From Actinoplanes philippinensis (GTDB lineage Bacteria > Actinomycetota > Actinomycetes > Mycobacteriales > Micromonosporaceae): a stretch of DNA of 64,000 nucleotides. Below are positions 62,215-64,000 of this stretch, piece by piece. Numbering within the stretch: position 1 is the stretch's first letter; the number at the start of each line of letters is the position of its first letter. Made by a program: the position numbers and the translations under genes. The stretch is taken from assembly GCF_900113015.1 (NCBI RefSeq), contig NZ_FONV01000003.1, forward strand, positions 496,001 through 560,000. The letters are read 5' to 3'. The notes beneath the pieces are model-generated. The model did not search any database. It had not been told where the DNA came from and worked only from the letters and a program-made list of their open reading frames with translations.

Positions 62215-62802
62215 TCAGGCCGCCAGGGGGGTGCGGTCCTGCTCAGCGTCGAGGAGATAGAGGAGCGTGTCGCGGTGCATGGCCGCGATCGGCTCGAGAA
62301 GGTCGGGGTGCCGCAGCAGGGCCGCGGCGTCCCGGTCGCGGGCGTCGGGCTGCAGCAGGCGGCGGAACTCGGCGGGCAGCCCGGTGGTGGCGGTACGCCG
62401 GGCGTGCGGCCGGGGCCGCTGGTCGGGGACCGGCATGGCGGCGATGACCGCGTCGACGCCGCGGCGGGCCAGCAGCGGGTCGGCGAGCAGGCAGGCCGCC
62501 CAGCTGACGACCACCTCGTCGACCCAGGTGCGCCAGCCCTCGCCGTCGGCGTACTCGTCGTCGGGCTCGCTGCCGGCTTTCCAGTCGAGGACGGCGGAGC
62601 CGCCGGGACCGGCGATCGCGACCAGCGCGGCGTCGATCTCGGTCGGGTAACGCAGCCAGGCGGCGACCGTGATGGCCTGCCGGGCCTGCAGCTCGGCGAG
62701 CGTGTGCGCCACCGTGTTGGACTCGCCGCCCGGGTAGGCCCGCGCCAGCCAGTGGGTGCTGGCGGCGATCACCGGGGACAGTGCGGTGGACGGTCCGGCC
62801 AC
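62215..62802 (-). CDS. Hypothetical protein
   Basis: 195 residues from GTG at 62802, preceded by GGGAGGAG; the frame extends to an ATG at 62934 but that lacks a binding site. Helical, with segments LARAYPGGESNTVAHTLAELQARQAITVAAWLRY and LLRHPDLLEPIAAMHRDTLLYLL. No signal peptide, membrane segment or recognised motif. It sits alone between the ppgK operon and glgE. Confidence 0.6.
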   Translation of the reverse strand: MAGPSTALSPVIAASTHWLARAYPGGESNTVAHTLAELQARQAITVAAWLRYPTEIDAALVAIAGPGGSAVLDWKAGSEPDDEYADGEGWRTWVDEVVVSWAACLLADPLLARRGVDAVIAAMPVPDQRPRPHARRTATTGLPAEFRRLLQPDARDRDAAALLRHPDLLEPIAAMHRDTLLYLLDAEQDRTPLAA

Positions 62803-63254
62803 GTTCGATCTCCTCCCTTCGCGCGCTTGCCGGGTCGTCGGCTCGCGTCGAGGGTTAACTCGGTGGCTCGGGGACGCTCTTGAGCCGGGTTCCTCGATGG
62901 CAACGCAGCGCAACCGACGCACTCCCGTGGTCATGGCACGCGGGGGCCGTACGGCCTCGGGGGTCGTCGACCGGTGGCGGGGCGAACCGTGAGCGGACCG
63001 CGCCGGTGAGACCGGCGAGATGGCCGCGGCGCGGCCGGAGAAGATGAACGCCTGTTGCGGACAGGTGAAATTGTCGTGTTCTCCGGCGGCGGAGGGCCGC
63101 GTCCGGATGCGCCGCGGGGTGGGCCCTCCGGTAGGTTGGACGCAGCGGCGATCGGCCGTTTCAAAAACTCCACTGCGGAGAAGTCATAGAGACGCCGGCG
63201 GTGGTTTTCCCGGTCGCCGAGTCCTCCTGCGCCCCTCTGACTACGGTGGAGATC
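62803..63254. other. Gap upstream of glgE
   Basis: 452 bp between divergent genes. No gene, tRNA or repeat is evident; GGTGGAG just before the glgE ATG serves as ribosome-binding site. The promoters of both neighbours must lie here but no clear boxes were found. Confidence 0.5.
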
Positions 63255-64000
63255 ATGACCGGTCGCTTCCCCATCGAAGACGTGACACCGGCTGTTTCCG
63301 GTGGCCGCTATCCCGCGAAGGCGGTGGTCGGCGAGCTCGTCCCGGTCTCGGCGGTGTCCTATCGCGAAGGTCACCACGCGCTCGGCGTGAATGTGGTATG
63401 GCGTGGACCCGACGGGGAGACCAAGCCGTTCACCCGGATGACGCCGGGCGAGCCGGGCCTGGATCAGTGGCACGCCGCGATCCGGCCGGACTCGATGGGC
63501 CGGTGGACGTTCACCGTGGAGGCGTTCGACGATCCGTACCGGACGTGGCGCGACGCCGTGGTGAAGAAGATCGGCGCCGGCCAGGGCTCCGAGGACCTGG
63601 CGAACGACCTCGTCGAGGGCGCCGAGGTGCTCGACCTGGCCACCAAGATCGTTCCCGCCGAGCACGAGGACCGGGTCCGGGACGCGGCGGCGGCGCTGCG
63701 CGACGACCAGCGCTCGCTGTTCGCCCGGGTGACCCCGGCCCTCGACCTGGAGGAGCTGCTCTGGCACAACCCGGTGCGCAACCTGGTCACCACGACCCGG
63801 TCGTTCGTCATCTGGGTGGACCGCAAGCGCGCCCTCTACTCGGCGTGGTATGAGTTCTTCCCGCGCTCGGAGGGCGCCGAGATCGGGCCGGACGCGACGC
63901 CGATCAGGCACGGCACCTTCGCCACCGCCGCGGAGCGCCTGCCGGCCGTCGCGGAGATGGGCTTCAACGTCGTCTACCTGCCGCCGATCCACCCGATCGG
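63255..64000 (+). CDS. glgE: Alpha-1,4-glucan:maltose-1-phosphate maltosyltransferase GlgE, 5' part
   Basis: The frame from ATG at 63255 is open to the window edge, giving ~248 residues (full enzyme ~660-700). GlgE N-terminal hallmarks: FPIEDVTPAVSGGRYPAKAVVGELVPVSA, a beta-sandwich domain with VVWRGPDGETKPFTRM, a helical insert (~95-165), VDRKRALYSAWYEFFPRSEG, and the start of the GH13 barrel MGFNVVYLPPIHPIG. It extends alpha-glucan with maltose-1-phosphate. Confidence 0.95.
   Translation, partial: MTGRFPIEDVTPAVSGGRYPAKAVVGELVPVSAVSYREGHHALGVNVVWRGPDGETKPFTRMTPGEPGLDQWHAAIRPDSMGRWTFTVEAFDDPYRTWRDAVVKKIGAGQGSEDLANDLVEGAEVLDLATKIVPAEHEDRVRDAAAALRDDQRSLFARVTPALDLEELLWHNPVRNLVTTTRSFVIWVDRKRALYSAWYEFFPRSEGAEIGPDATPIRHGTFATAAERLPAVAEMGFNVVYLPPIHPI

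Overview
The window is very GC-rich, tightly packed actinobacterial chromosome. GTG/TTG starts, 4-bp GTGA/ATGA stop-start overlaps, SigB/SigF-type sigma factors, polyphosphate glucokinase, GlgE, an F420-type oxidoreductase and accessory SecA2 all point to Actinomycetes. The family mix and the many short GC-rich repeats suggest Micromonosporaceae, perhaps Actinoplanes; that placement is inference, as no rRNA or tRNA gene was seen.

Layout. 1-6.7 kb: M20 peptidase (cut by the left edge), hemerythrin-like protein, LysR regulator, ClpC-like ATPase with a SigB-type promoter and a HAIR-like inverted repeat, PIN/NYN-like protein, then a repeat-rich gap. 6.8-12.1 kb: five overlapping genes around an FtsK/EccC-like ATPase with small helical proteins and a coiled-coil membrane protein; this is the strongest candidate for an undescribed system. 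12-17.5 kb: DUF72, DksA/TraR zinc finger, uridine-kinase-like protein plus winged-helix regulator, SecA2. 17.7-23.2 kb: a signalling block of two STAS-ATPase fusions flanking CheB and CheR-PAS, facing a sigma factor fused to a STAS domain. 23.6-28.8 kb: one 1,723-residue low-complexity repeat protein. 29-38 kb: membrane protein, glutamate-cysteine ligase family enzyme, then a minus-strand cobalamin cluster (B12 riboswitch, ChlID-type chelatase, cobO, cobB, cobE/cbiG-like), then gluconokinase. 38-49 kb: citrate synthase, universal stress protein, GGDEF-EAL protein, GNAT-like protein, exonuclease III, SpoIIE/PP2C phosphatase with a B12-binding photoreceptor-like protein, a repeat-bearing gap, a small protein and a secreted LamG protein. 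49-64 kb: HrpA helicase, response regulator and CHASE histidine kinase, secreted SH3/glucosaminidase, PAP2 plus general-stress membrane protein, a second SigF-like sigma factor, polyphosphate glucokinase, F420 oxidoreductase, an unknown protein, and the start of glgE.

Common theme: general-stress and partner-switching signalling (two SigF-like sigma factors, STAS and anti-sigma ATPase domains, a PP2C phosphatase, SigB-type promoter matches upstream of several genes), together with cobalamin synthesis and a cobalamin-binding sensor-like protein. Short minisatellites occur in several coding linkers and gaps.
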